Part shown: piece by piece, positions 54,337-64,000 of the stretch
How positions within the stretch are numbered: position 1 is the stretch's first letter
How the letters are laid out: each line of letters begins with the position of its first letter
Assembly (NCBI GenBank): GCA_024236415.1
Contig: JACKKN010000005.1
Coordinates: 276,838 to 340,837, forward strand
Source: Hyphomicrobiales bacterium
GTDB taxonomy: Bacteria; Pseudomonadota; Alphaproteobacteria; Rhodospirillales; JACKKN01
Length of the DNA stretch: 64,000 nucleotides
Direction: 5' to 3'
Program-made: the position numbers and the translations under genes
The notes under the pieces: generated by a model
Databases searched by the model: none
What the model was told of the DNA's origin: nothing
The model's input: the letters and a program-made list of their open reading frames with translations, nothing else

Positions 54337-54687
54337 CCTGTCCGGGAAAGTGGGTCTTGACTCTCGCCGATGTGAAAGCCATTTCAGGCGTGGGAGTCCG
54401 CACGCCATGGAAGGTCGTCCTGTGGGGATCGTTCGTGGCGGGGGCTTCGCGTGGGGACGCGGCGCGGTTGGCGCCATGGCGGACGGCCAGGCCGGAGACC
54501 GGACCGGCGGGCCGGAAACCGCGTTCCCGGGGTTGGCGCGGCGGGTCGACAAGCGGGTGGCCGCCGCGGGGGAAAACGGGCCGGAACGGATCGCGGGATT
54601 ATTTCATTTCGACAGGTGGACCATCGGGCGCGTCCGGACGCGACCCTTGGCCGTCCCGGCGGAAAGATAAGCGGAGCACGCCCTTCT

Positions 54688-56838
<2,151 letters not shown>

Positions 56839-56862
56839 TCCGGCGGTCGACGCGGCGGCGGG

Positions 56863-56950
56863 CGTGGATGGCCGGGCCAAGCCCGGCCATGATAAAATGT
56901 ATATATTTCAAATAGTTATGTCGTGCCCGGACTTGACCCGGGCATCCACG
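56863..56950. repeat. 88-bp bipartite palindromic element after rpoD
   Basis: Outer arms CGTGGATG (56863-56870) and CATCCACG (56943-56950) enclose two hairpins: ATGGCCGGGC with its complement (56868-56890) and TGCCCGG/CCGGGCA (56924-56944). Between them is an AT-rich stretch with TATATAT. Such CCGGGC palindromes are common interspersed elements in alphaproteobacterial genomes; here the first hairpin may also end rpoD transcripts. Confidence 0.75.
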
Positions 56951-57003
56951 AAAGCTCCGCCCCCTGCGGCGCCTTGACCGGGCGGCCGTGGCAGGCGCCG
57001 CCC

Positions 57004-57702
57004 TCAGTCCATGCACACTACGTCGCCGGTCTTGGGGTCGATGCCCAGGTTCTTGCAGGTGGCCAGGTCGCCCCGGCCCGCCGCCGGGGGGTCGCGGTCG
57101 TCGGCCGGCGGCGCATCGGCCGGCGGCGGGGCGTCGCGGGGCGGCTCGCCATCGCTGGGCGGCGGGGTGCCGCCCCCACCACCGCCGCCGCCGTTCAGGG
57201 CGGCGACCTCGGCGTCGAGCGCCGCCTGGTCGTCCACCTGCTGGGGTATCAGAACATAGCCCACCGGACCCAGGCTGCCCTGGACCGTGGCGTTCAGGCG
57301 GCCATCCGAGGTCAGCCGGAAAGTGGCCGGGCCCAGCAGGGGCAGGTCGTCGGCGGTGAAGGTGCCGGGGCCGGCCTGGCGGAAGTTGCGCAGCACCACC
57401 ATGTCCGGCTGCACCTGCAGCACGAACAGGTGCAGCCAGGGGTCGACGGCGTAGGCACGGCCGGCCTCGATGCGGATGCGCTTGCCGATGGTCGAGATGG
57501 TCCACACCCCGTCGGTGGGCAGGACGGGGCCCGGTTCCACGGCGTCCTTCATGGGCAGGAAGGCCGGGACCTGGGCACTGGCCGGCGCCGGCGCCAGGGC
57601 CACCCCCAGGGCCGCCCCTAGGGCCGCCGCCGCCAGCAGCAACGCCGCCAGCAGGCGCCCGGCCCCGCGGCGGGTCGAAGGGTGATCGGTCGTCGTTTCC
57701 AT
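57004..57702 (-). CDS. Secreted protein with Pro/Asp-rich linker, function unknown
   Basis: 232 residues. A signal peptide (LLAALLLAAAALGAALGVALAPAPASA) leads to a beta-rich domain of about 125 residues (GVWTISTIGKRIRIEAGRAYAVD, MVVLRNFRQAGPGTFTADDLPL, LGPVGYVLIPQ). Then come a run of eight Gly and a Pro/Asp-rich linker, and a short tail with two Cys (ATCKNLGIDPKTGDVVCMD). A palindrome with TACCCAT arms (57760-57783) lies about 60 bases before its start, facing also the kinase gene. No family recognised. Confidence 0.65.
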   Translation of the reverse strand: METTTDHPSTRRGAGRLLAALLLAAAALGAALGVALAPAPASAQVPAFLPMKDAVEPGPVLPTDGVWTISTIGKRIRIEAGRAYAVDPWLHLFVLQVQPDMVVLRNFRQAGPGTFTADDLPLLGPATFRLTSDGRLNATVQGSLGPVGYVLIPQQVDDQAALDAEVAALNGGGGGGGGTPPPSDGEPPRDAPPPADAPPADDRDPPAAGRGDLATCKNLGIDPKTGDVVCMD

Positions 57703-57759
57703 GTCCTGGCCCTCTGCCGTGATCCCATGGCCCTACCCTACCCGGCCCGTGGCGCGGCC

Positions 57760-57783
57760 GGAATGGGTAATGCTACCCATTCC
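57760..57783. promoter_or_regulatory. Palindrome with TACCCAT arms, probable response-regulator site 1
   Basis: GGAATGGGTA, four bases, TACCCATTCC: perfect 10-base arms. It lies between the divergent secreted-protein gene (57702) and the kinase gene (57882). The heptamer TACCCAT fits the TACYYMT pattern bound by NarL-type LuxR response regulators, although in the opposite relative orientation to the usual 7-2-7 site. Confidence 0.7.
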
Positions 57784-57881
57784 CCGCCTCCGCCCCCGGG
57801 GATAGGTTGAAAGCCGCCGGTCCCCGGGGCCCTTGCCAGGGGGACGGCGGCACCCCAGCATGGCCGTGGGAGGCGATGGCG

Positions 57882-59342
57882 ATGGCGATGGAAACGATGA
57901 TGGCGGCCGGCGGGGCGGCCCTGGCGACGACCCTAGACGTCCTGACGCCGGGCATGGCCGCCTTCTACGCCGCGGCCGGTACCGCCGTGGTCGCCTTCCT
58001 GCTGGTCAACGCCGCCGCCGCCAACCGGGTCGGGGTGCTGTATTCGGTCCTGTTCGCCCTAGTGCTGGGGCTGCTGTGGCTGCTGGAGGGCGGGCTGACC
58101 ATCCTGGTGCCCGGAACCGCGCCGGCGGCGGAACTGTCGGCGGCCCTGACCATGGGCTTCCTGGCGGCGGCCTTCGGCCTGTTCACGGCCGAGCGGGCCA
58201 TCGACCCGGCCCTCGTCTGGCCACGGGTCCGCACCGGGCTGCGGGCCCTGGCGCTGCTGTCCCTGGTGCTGGTGGTGCCCGCCTGGCCCTGGCCCGGCGC
58301 CGCCCTGGCCTGGGCCGCCAACGGGCTGCTGCTGGCCATGTTCGCCGCCCACCTGGCGGCCATCGCCACCTGGCGCACGGCAACCGGCGGCCGGGCCCTG
58401 CTGCCCCTGGCCACGGCGGCGGCGCTGGTGGCGGTGCTGGCCGCCCTGCTGGCGGTCAGCGTCACCGGGGCCGGCCCGGTGGGCGGCGGGGTCCTGCGGG
58501 TGGTGTTCCTGGCCGTCACCCTGCCGACCATGGCGGCGGTGGGGGCCATGGTGGTGGACGTGCGCCGGGCCCGCGACGCGGCGCGGGAAGAGGCCCTGGC
58601 GGCGGCACGCAAGGACGCCGCGACCTCGGCCGCCCTGTTCGAGATGGAGAAGAACTACGCCCGCGCCCGCGACACGGCGGCGCGGCGGGCGCGGCGGCTC
58701 GCCACCGCGTCCCACGACATTCGCCAGCCCATCGCCTCCCTGCGCGCCGAGCTGGACGCCCTGGGCGGCCGGGTCGACCCCGAGGTCGCCGACCGCCTGG
58801 GGCGCATCCTGGACCATTTCGACGACCTGACGGCGGACCTGTCCGGCGGCGGCCGGGGCAATGCCGACGCCGGCGCCGCGCCCGAGCCGGCGCCAGGCGC
58901 CGTGCCCGAAGAGGTCCCCGCCAGGCTGCTGCTGGCGACCCTGGAGCGCATGTTCGGCGCCGAGGCCCGAACCCGGGGCCTGGACTTGCGGGTGGTGCCC
59001 GGCGGCGGCGTGTTCCTGGCCCCGCCGGTGCCGCTCATGCGCATCGCCAGCAACCTGGTGGCCAATGCCGTCGCCCATTCGGGCGGGACCCGGGTGCTGG
59101 TGGGCACGCGGCGGCGCGGCGGCCGCCTGGTGCTGGAGGTGGCCGACGACGGGGCCGGGTTTCCCGGCTCGCGGGTGGGCGACGCCTATGCCGCCGGGGT
59201 CAAGGGCGCCGCGTCCCAGGGGTCGGGTCTGGGGCTGTCCATCGTCCGGGAACTGGCGGATACCCATGGCTTCACCCTGGACTGCCGCACCGCCGAGGGC
59301 CGCGGCACCCGCTTCTCGGTGACCGTCCCGGCCCGACCCTAA
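57882..59342 (+). CDS. Membrane sensor histidine kinase
   Basis: About 486 residues; I chose the ATG at 57882 because GGGAGG sits 8 bases before it, but 57876 and 57888 are possible. Seven predicted membrane helices fill residues about 20-230, followed by a coiled coil (RRARDAAREEALAAARKDAATSAALFE). The H-box is ASHDIRQPIASLRAELDAL, the N-box NLVANAVAHS, G1 DDGAGFP and G2 GSGLGLSIV. The signal could be sensed in the membrane. The response regulator gene follows 61 bases later. Confidence 0.87.
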   Translation: MAMETMMAAGGAALATTLDVLTPGMAAFYAAAGTAVVAFLLVNAAAANRVGVLYSVLFALVLGLLWLLEGGLTILVPGTAPAAELSAALTMGFLAAAFGLFTAERAIDPALVWPRVRTGLRALALLSLVLVVPAWPWPGAALAWAANGLLLAMFAAHLAAIATWRTATGGRALLPLATAAALVAVLAALLAVSVTGAGPVGGGVLRVVFLAVTLPTMAAVGAMVVDVRRARDAAREEALAAARKDAATSAALFEMEKNYARARDTAARRARRLATASHDIRQPIASLRAELDALGGRVDPEVADRLGRILDHFDDLTADLSGGGRGNADAGAAPEPAPGAVPEEVPARLLLATLERMFGAEARTRGLDLRVVPGGGVFLAPPVPLMRIASNLVANAVAHSGGTRVLVGTRRRGGRLVLEVADDGAGFPGSRVGDAYAAGVKGAASQGSGLGLSIVRELADTHGFTLDCRTAEGRGTRFSVTVPARP

Positions 59343-59403
59343 TGCCTGTTTCCAATTGGAATCATTATCAATTATGCTTCCGTTCAAGAAACGAGAGGCA
59401 GGG

Positions 59404-60102
59404 ATGGCGATCGCCAAAAGGGAACCGTGCACGGTCGTCATCGCCGACGACCACGACATCGTCCGCGCCGGGCTCCGCGCCGCCCTGGAGGCGCCGGGCG
59501 TGGTGGAGGACCAGGGCCTGCGCGTGGTCGCCGAGGCCGAGAACGGCTTCGACACCCTGGCCGCCGTCAAGGAACACCAGCCCGACCTGCTGCTGCTCGA
59601 CCTGACCATGCCGCTGGCGGGCGGCGCCGAGGTCCTGACCGACCTGCGGCGCTGGAGCCCTCGCACCAAGGTCGTCGTCTTCTCCTCGGTCACCGCCGGG
59701 GGCACCTTGTGCCAGATGGTGGAGGCCGGGGTGGACGGCATGTTCGCCAAGGGCGGGTCCAGCCGCCTGCTGTACGAGAAGCTGCCGCTGATCCTGCGCG
59801 GCGGCCGGTTCATCGCGCCCGAGTGCCTGGCCCTGATCGAGGAGGCGCCGGCGGCGGCGGTCGGCCTGACCCCGCGCGAGCGCCAGACCCTGCACATGAT
59901 CCTGGGCGGGCGCACCACCAAGGAGATGGCCCGGGCCCAGGGCATCAGCCCGCGCACGGCGGAAAAGCACCGCGCCAGCCTGATGGCCAAGCTGGAGGTG
60001 CGCTCGGTGGCCGAGCTCATGGCCCGCGCCCTGCGCGACGGGCTGCTGGACGGCCTGGCCGAGGCGACCGGCGACGGCCCGGGGACGGGCGCGAATGGGT
60101 AG
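59404..60102 (+). CDS. LuxR/NarL-family response regulator
   Basis: 232 residues from the ATG at 59404, after GAGAGG. Receiver domain: acidic pocket VVIADDHDIVRAG, phosphorylated Asp in LLLLDLTMPLAGG, Thr/Ser in VVVFSSVTA and Lys in GMFAKGGSS. The output domain is a LuxR helix-turn-helix: GLTPRERQTLHMILGGRTTKEMARAQGISPRTAEKHRASLMAKL. The stop codon lies inside the second TACCCAT palindrome. The most economical reading is that it controls the genes on both sides of the kinase pair. Confidence 0.92.
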   Translation: MAIAKREPCTVVIADDHDIVRAGLRAALEAPGVVEDQGLRVVAEAENGFDTLAAVKEHQPDLLLLDLTMPLAGGAEVLTDLRRWSPRTKVVVFSSVTAGGTLCQMVEAGVDGMFAKGGSSRLLYEKLPLILRGGRFIAPECLALIEEAPAAAVGLTPRERQTLHMILGGRTTKEMARAQGISPRTAEKHRASLMAKLEVRSVAELMARALRDGLLDGLAEATGDGPGTGANG

Positions 60103-60112
60103 TGCTACCCAT
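60095..60112. promoter_or_regulatory. Palindrome with TACCCAT arms, probable response-regulator site 2
   Basis: ATGGGTA, four bases (GTGC), TACCCAT; the same arms and spacing as site 1, overlapping the response regulator stop codon. It lies 86 bases before the large cysteine-rich protein gene. Confidence 0.7.
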
Positions 60113-60197
60113 ACACGGGCCCCGGGGTGTCTGCCATGGTGTGTCATCGGCCGGTTCCGCCGGCATTTGTGCGTTTCGGAAAGAGCGTGGGGTTCCC

Positions 60198-62828
60198 ATG
60201 ATTGACCTTCGGTCGACGGCAATTTTCCTCCTCAAGACCCTGATCCTGGTGGTGGTCCTGGCCATGGCCCAGACCGGGCCGGCGGAAGCCAAGAAATCGG
60301 ATCAGTGCAGCGCCGAGGGCCAGAAGCCCTGTCCGGCCGTCTACAAGGGGACCCGGTGCGACGCGGGCCTGGGCATCATCGGCGGCCTCTGCCGGCGCTG
60401 CGGCGCCGAGGGGCAGGTTTCCTGCCCACCGGCGACACCGGGACCGCAATGCCAGGGCGGCCTGATGAAGATCGACGGCCGGTGCTACGCCCGCTGCGGC
60501 GGGCCGGGCGAGAAGGCCTGTCCCAAGGTCAAGCGCGGCTACCCCTGCCGCGGCAGCTACGAACCCGACAACCGCGGCTTCTGCCAGCCCTGCGGCGGCC
60601 CCGGCCAGTCGGTCTGCCGCGCGCTCAAGGCCGGCTCCCAGTGCCAGCCGGGCCTGGTCAAGTTCGGCGGCGAGTGCCTGCGCTGCGGCGGCGCCAACCA
60701 GAGGGCCTGCCCCAAGCTGGCGCGCGGCTATCCCTGCGACGGCAAGTACGAACCCGACCCGCGCGGCTACTGCAAGCCCTGCGGCGGCAAGGGCGAGACG
60801 GCCTGCCGCGCGCTCAAGGCCGGCAAGCGGTGCGAACCGGGCCTGCACAACATGGGCGGCACCTGCGACTCCTGCGGCGGACCGGGCGAGAAGGCCTGCC
60901 CCAAGGTGTTCGCGGGATTTCCCTGCCGCGGCAAGTACGAGCCCGACAACCGGGGCATCTGCACGCCCTGCGGCGGCAAGGGGCAGAGCGCCTGCCGGGC
61001 GCTCAAGGCCGGGGCCCAGTGCAACTCGGGCCTGCACAACCTGGGCGGCACCTGCGACGTCTGCGGCGGCCCCGACCAGAAGGCCTGCCCCAAGATCCTG
61101 GCCGGCTTCCCCTGCCACGGCCAGTACGAGCCCAACGGCCGGGGCATCTGCAAGCCCTGTGGCGGAACCGGCCAGCCAGCCTGCCGGGTGCTGAAACAGG
61201 GCCGTCAGTGCGCCGAGTGGACGACCGCGCGTGGTGGCGTCTGCGAGCCCTGCGGCCGCGAGGGCCAGGGCGCCTGCCGCATCACCGACCGGGGCAAGCC
61301 TTGCGCCGACGGTTTGAAGCGCGGCCTGAACGGCATCTGCAAGATCAGCCGCGAGGAGGCCGTGAAGCGCGCGGCCATGGCCCAGATCCCGCAGTTCCAG
61401 AACGCCATCCTGCCCCTGGTGGGCATGGCCGCCAAGGTCGACAACGACGACAACCTGAAGCGGAGCCTCAACGAAGGCGATGACGGCAGCGATGCCGACG
61501 GCGCGTCGACGGACACCCGCCAGGTCTGCTTCGGCGGCCGTTTCGGCGCCGTGACCATCGGCGTCGGGGCCGAGGCCGGGCTGATCGTCAACGTCGAGGG
61601 CGAGGCCGGCATCGCCATCCGCTGCGGCGCCCATGGGCGCGGCAAGGACACCAAGCTGTACAGCAGCGGCAGCATCAACTGGCGCGCCGGCGGCGGCGCC
61701 ACGGGCGGCGCCACGGTGGGCCTGTGGGTCGACGACTTCAACAACCTGCGCGGCAACTCCCACGGCTACGTGCTGGACCTCATGGACGTGGTCGGCAACG
61801 GCAAGGCCCTCGCCAAGCGGGACTTCACCAAGGTCCTGGAGGACTCCCAGAAGCTGACCTGGGACGTGGCCCTGGGCGTGTGGTTCGAGCGCGTGGACGA
61901 GGACGGCGACGGCAAGGACGACGAGGTCGGCCGTTTCCTCGGCTTCACCATCACCGGCGGCAAGGCCATCGGCCTCGACGTCGGCGGCGCCTACGTGCGG
62001 GCCACCACGGTGCAGAAGTGCGACACGGACATGAAGTGCACCGAGGGCTTCTGGGCCGGCGGCGGGCACATCATCCACATCACCGAGCAGACCGGCGGCG
62101 GCCTGAAGGCCAGCATCGACGACCGGGCGCCGACCTTCTTCAAGAAAGACTCCTACCGCCACTACGACGACAAAGATGTCGGCGACCTGCGCTTCCGCAA
62201 GAACTTCAAGCGCCTGAAGTACAAGCCCAACGGCGGCAGCGAGGTCAAGCTGGAACGGGTCCACGCACCGTCGGCCGAGGGTGTCTGGAGCGGCGACGTG
62301 GACAACACCGCCACCACCATCGTCATCGACGAGCAGGTCAAGAACCGGACCAAGGTTCGCGGCGGGCGCGACCGGGTCGAGGAGTACCTCTACGCTGCGG
62401 TGGACAACGGAGCACGCACCCGATTCGACCGCGGCTGGGGCCGCACCTGGAAGGCCGCCGACGGCGCCACCATCAAGTTCCGCAAGAACTGGAAGGAGCT
62501 GCGCTACAAATCGGCCCGCGGCGCCAAGGGCAAGCTCGCCAAGACCGGCGAGACGGTCGTCCCGGTGGCTTCGGACCGCATCAACGTCCTGGGCCAGTGG
62601 GACTTCTTGGTCAACGGCCAACGCAAGACCGAGGAGTTCGTCGAGCAGACGGACGGCCACATCAAGGTCCGCCGCGTGCCGACCACCCTCGACCGGTACT
62701 ATGACAACTCCGGGCGCAGCAACGAGTACACCAGCGTTCACGGCGGCACCTTCCGCTTCGTGTCCGACACCCGGGCGATCTGGATCAGCCCGGATGGGCA
62801 GACCGTGTTCCAGTTGAACAAGCGGTAG
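60198..62828 (+). CDS. Large secreted protein with eleven cysteine-rich modules
   Basis: 876 residues from the ATG at 60198. A signal peptide (LLKTLILVVVLAMAQTGPAEA) is followed by eleven modules of about 32 residues, residues about 36-385, each with Cys spacing C-x7-C-x8-C-x10/11-C-x2. Two kinds alternate: A ends GYPCRGxYEPDNRGxCxP and B reads CRALKAGxQCxxGLHNxGGTC. A short acidic linker and a beta-rich domain with three more Cys follow, then three imperfect beta repeats (FRKNFKRLKYK, FRKNWKELRYK, FRFVSDTRAIW). It is probably a cell-surface or extracellular protein. Downstream of palindrome 2, so likely a target of the kinase pair. Confidence 0.75.
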   Translation: MIDLRSTAIFLLKTLILVVVLAMAQTGPAEAKKSDQCSAEGQKPCPAVYKGTRCDAGLGIIGGLCRRCGAEGQVSCPPATPGPQCQGGLMKIDGRCYARCGGPGEKACPKVKRGYPCRGSYEPDNRGFCQPCGGPGQSVCRALKAGSQCQPGLVKFGGECLRCGGANQRACPKLARGYPCDGKYEPDPRGYCKPCGGKGETACRALKAGKRCEPGLHNMGGTCDSCGGPGEKACPKVFAGFPCRGKYEPDNRGICTPCGGKGQSACRALKAGAQCNSGLHNLGGTCDVCGGPDQKACPKILAGFPCHGQYEPNGRGICKPCGGTGQPACRVLKQGRQCAEWTTARGGVCEPCGREGQGACRITDRGKPCADGLKRGLNGICKISREEAVKRAAMAQIPQFQNAILPLVGMAAKVDNDDNLKRSLNEGDDGSDADGASTDTRQVCFGGRFGAVTIGVGAEAGLIVNVEGEAGIAIRCGAHGRGKDTKLYSSGSINWRAGGGATGGATVGLWVDDFNNLRGNSHGYVLDLMDVVGNGKALAKRDFTKVLEDSQKLTWDVALGVWFERVDEDGDGKDDEVGRFLGFTITGGKAIGLDVGGAYVRATTVQKCDTDMKCTEGFWAGGGHIIHITEQTGGGLKASIDDRAPTFFKKDSYRHYDDKDVGDLRFRKNFKRLKYKPNGGSEVKLERVHAPSAEGVWSGDVDNTATTIVIDEQVKNRTKVRGGRDRVEEYLYAAVDNGARTRFDRGWGRTWKAADGATIKFRKNWKELRYKSARGAKGKLAKTGETVVPVASDRINVLGQWDFLVNGQRKTEEFVEQTDGHIKVRRVPTTLDRYYDNSGRSNEYTSVHGGTFRFVSDTRAIWISPDGQTVFQLNKR

Positions 62829-62848
62829 CCGGTGGCGAAGTCGCCGTC

Positions 62849-63757
62849 TCAGCGGGGGCCCTGGGGCCCCCGCTTTTCTTCCAGCTCCTCGATGGTGCGC
62901 GGCCAGTCCTTCTTCAAAAGGCGGCTCAGCGCCCGGTCGGCCAGGACCCGGCCGCCGGTCTGGCAGCGCGGGCAGTAGTTGGTCTCGTTGCTGGCATAAC
63001 GGATGCGCTGCACCGCCGTGCCGCAAACGGGACAGGGCTGGCCGAACTTTCCGTGCACGGCCATTTCCGGGCGGAAGGCGGTGACCTTCTCCGGAAACCC
63101 CTCCCCCGCCTCGGCGCGCAGGCGGCCGGTCCATTCGGCCAGGACTGCCTCGCAGGCACGCTGCAGCCGCGCCATCTCGCCAGGGGCCAGCTTCTGCGTC
63201 AGGCCGACAGGGGAAAGGCCGGCCCGGTGCAGGATCTCGTCCGAATAGGCGTTGCCGATGCCGCTCAGCAGCCGCGGGTCGGTCAAGGCCCGCTTCAGGG
63301 TGTGGTTGCCCCGGGTCAGGCGCGCGGCGAATTCCCCCGGGTCGGCGCCGGCCACCTCCAGCCCGCCGGGGTCCAGGGCCGCCAGACCCGCGTCGTCGAC
63401 CACGTGCAGGGACGCGCGGCGCTTGCTGCCGGCCTCGGTCAGGACCAGCGACCCGTCATCGAAGTCGAAGGCGGCCAGGGCGTTCTTGCCCTTGAGCGGC
63501 GCCCCGGCGGCGCGCCAGTGCAGGCGCCCGGCGATCATCAGGTGCAGCACCAGCCAGGGCCCGCCCCGGGTGGCGAGCGCGATGCGCTTGCCGACGCGGC
63601 GGACCTCCGTGATCTCCCGGCCGATCGCCGCGTCCAGGGGCGGCACCGCGGTGCGCAGCAGGAACGGCCCGTTGCGCCGCACGGTGCGCAGCACGCGGCC
63701 CAGGATCCGGGCCTCCAGGGCCTCCACATAGACGGTGATGTCGGGCAGCTCGGGCAT
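62849..63757 (-). CDS. Formamidopyrimidine-DNA glycosylase family protein (Fpg/Nei)
   Basis: 302 residues from the ATG at 63757, giving the processed N-terminus PELPDITVYVE, where Pro2 is the nucleophile and Glu3 assists. The Lys loop is RRVGKRIAL. The helix-two-turn-helix has SGIGNAYSDEILHRAGLSP and the C-terminal zinc finger is CPVCG...CPRCQ. The opening PDITVY instead of PEVETV and the extra 30 residues suggest a distinct Fpg/Nei subgroup rather than MutM itself. It removes oxidised bases from DNA. Confidence 0.87.
   Translation of the reverse strand: MPELPDITVYVEALEARILGRVLRTVRRNGPFLLRTAVPPLDAAIGREITEVRRVGKRIALATRGGPWLVLHLMIAGRLHWRAAGAPLKGKNALAAFDFDDGSLVLTEAGSKRRASLHVVDDAGLAALDPGGLEVAGADPGEFAARLTRGNHTLKRALTDPRLLSGIGNAYSDEILHRAGLSPVGLTQKLAPGEMARLQRACEAVLAEWTGRLRAEAGEGFPEKVTAFRPEMAVHGKFGQPCPVCGTAVQRIRYASNETNYCPRCQTGGRVLADRALSRLLKKDWPRTIEELEEKRGPQGPR
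62851..62880 (+). terminator. Rho-independent terminator of the cysteine-rich protein gene
   Basis: AGCGGGGGCC, four bases, GGCCCCCGCT, then TTTTCTT. It overlaps the last codons of the convergent fpg gene. Confidence 0.85.
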
Positions 63758-63817
63758 GGCCCATGGTGCCACGGCAACCGCGGCGCGGCCACACGCAAGA
63801 CCCCCCACACACAAGGG

Positions 63818-63846
63818 TTGCCTCGCCTCCGGCCCTCTGCTACCTG
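63818..63846 (+). promoter_or_regulatory. Possible promoter of tRNA-Ile2
   Basis: TTGCCT (63818-63823), 17 bases, TACCTG (63841-63846), ending about 32 bases before the tRNA. Both hexamers are imperfect. Confidence 0.35.
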
Positions 63847-63878
63847 ATCGGGACCCCATCCAGACGTCTTCGGACAGG

Positions 63879-63955
63879 GGGCCCGTAGCTCAATTGGTTA
63901 GAGCCGGCCGCTCATAACGGTCTGGTTGCTGGTTCGAGTCCAGCCGGGCCCACCA
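63879..63955 (+). tRNA. tRNA with anticodon CAT, probably tRNA-Ile2 (lysidine-type)
   Basis: 77 bases including CCA. The acceptor stem GGGCCCG pairs with CGGGCCC; anticodon stem GGCCG/CGGTC with loop CTCATAA gives CAT. The CTCATAA loop and the GGTTGCTGG variable/T region match tRNA-Ile2, which TilS modifies to read ATA, rather than initiator or elongator tRNA-Met. The stem has one G-T pair. Confidence 0.85.
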
Positions 63956-64000
63956 CTTCCGCTTCGCCAAGGGTGTTTGCCGGCCGCGCTTCCGCCTCCG

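Noticed and set aside
60198..62828. Multihaem cytochrome because of the many cysteines
   Set aside because: The cysteines do not form CxxCH motifs; spacing is that of disulphide modules.

Overview
The window is GC-rich chromosomal DNA with dense, mostly short-spaced genes. Gene content and protein style point to an alphaproteobacterium, most likely near the Rhodospirillales: a MeaB/B12-dependent acyl-CoA mutase locus, cytochrome c', a large acidic RpoD next to DnaG, GlxA-type regulators and CCGGGC palindromes. This is inference; there is no rRNA or species marker here. Most long open frames on the opposite strand are artefacts of the high GC content.

Layout. 1-4235: tail of a corrinoid methyltransferase gene, its probable RamA-like activator, a membrane protein and a GlxA/GbdR-like regulator. 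4324-10545: a divergent locus of a two-subunit B12 acyl-CoA mutase, hydroxyacyl-CoA dehydrogenase, TetR regulator and MeaB facing a thiolase, with two matching TetR-type operators between them. 10701-20178: an acyltransferase-hydrolase fusion, RhlE, an orphan HisKA protein, a MacAB-like exporter, small secreted and membrane proteins and cytochrome c'. 20179-21879: an ECF sigma factor and anti-sigma factor with a mirrored promoter pair. 21894-23177: a small AT-rich islet in a tRNA-Val gene. 23557-31000: a PEP-CTERM protein, Gph, GlmU, GlmS and a LysR regulator. 31038-36748: a proline-racemase-family enzyme, a probably acquired kinase/methyltransferase trio and a cytochrome c-multicopper oxidase pair. 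36880-46437: GabD, glutathione reductase, an MBOAT/SGNH O-acetylation pair, QueC, an oxidoreductase, an SDR with a likely halohydrin dehalogenase, and GreA. 46529-51480: carB and carA separated by a small inverted-repeat cassette encoding a GxxExxY protein. 51817-56838: YqeY, DnaG, RpoD. 57004-62828: two secreted proteins around a histidine kinase/LuxR regulator pair, linked by two identical-style palindromes. The window ends with an Fpg-family glycosylase and tRNA-Ile2.

How genes work together. The mutase locus looks like a catabolic module (CoA thioester rearrangement, oxidation, thiolysis), but both the mutase and the thiolase lack residues that are normally catalytic, so its reaction may be new. 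The ECF pair probably controls itself and cytochrome c' through the mirrored promoters. The 57-63 kb block looks like a self-contained signalling regulon whose outputs are two secreted proteins, one built of eleven cysteine-rich modules.

The main candidates for something undescribed are the mutase/thiolase locus, the 57-63 kb regulon, the halohydrin-dehalogenase-like protein, the mirrored ECF promoters and the cassette inside carAB.
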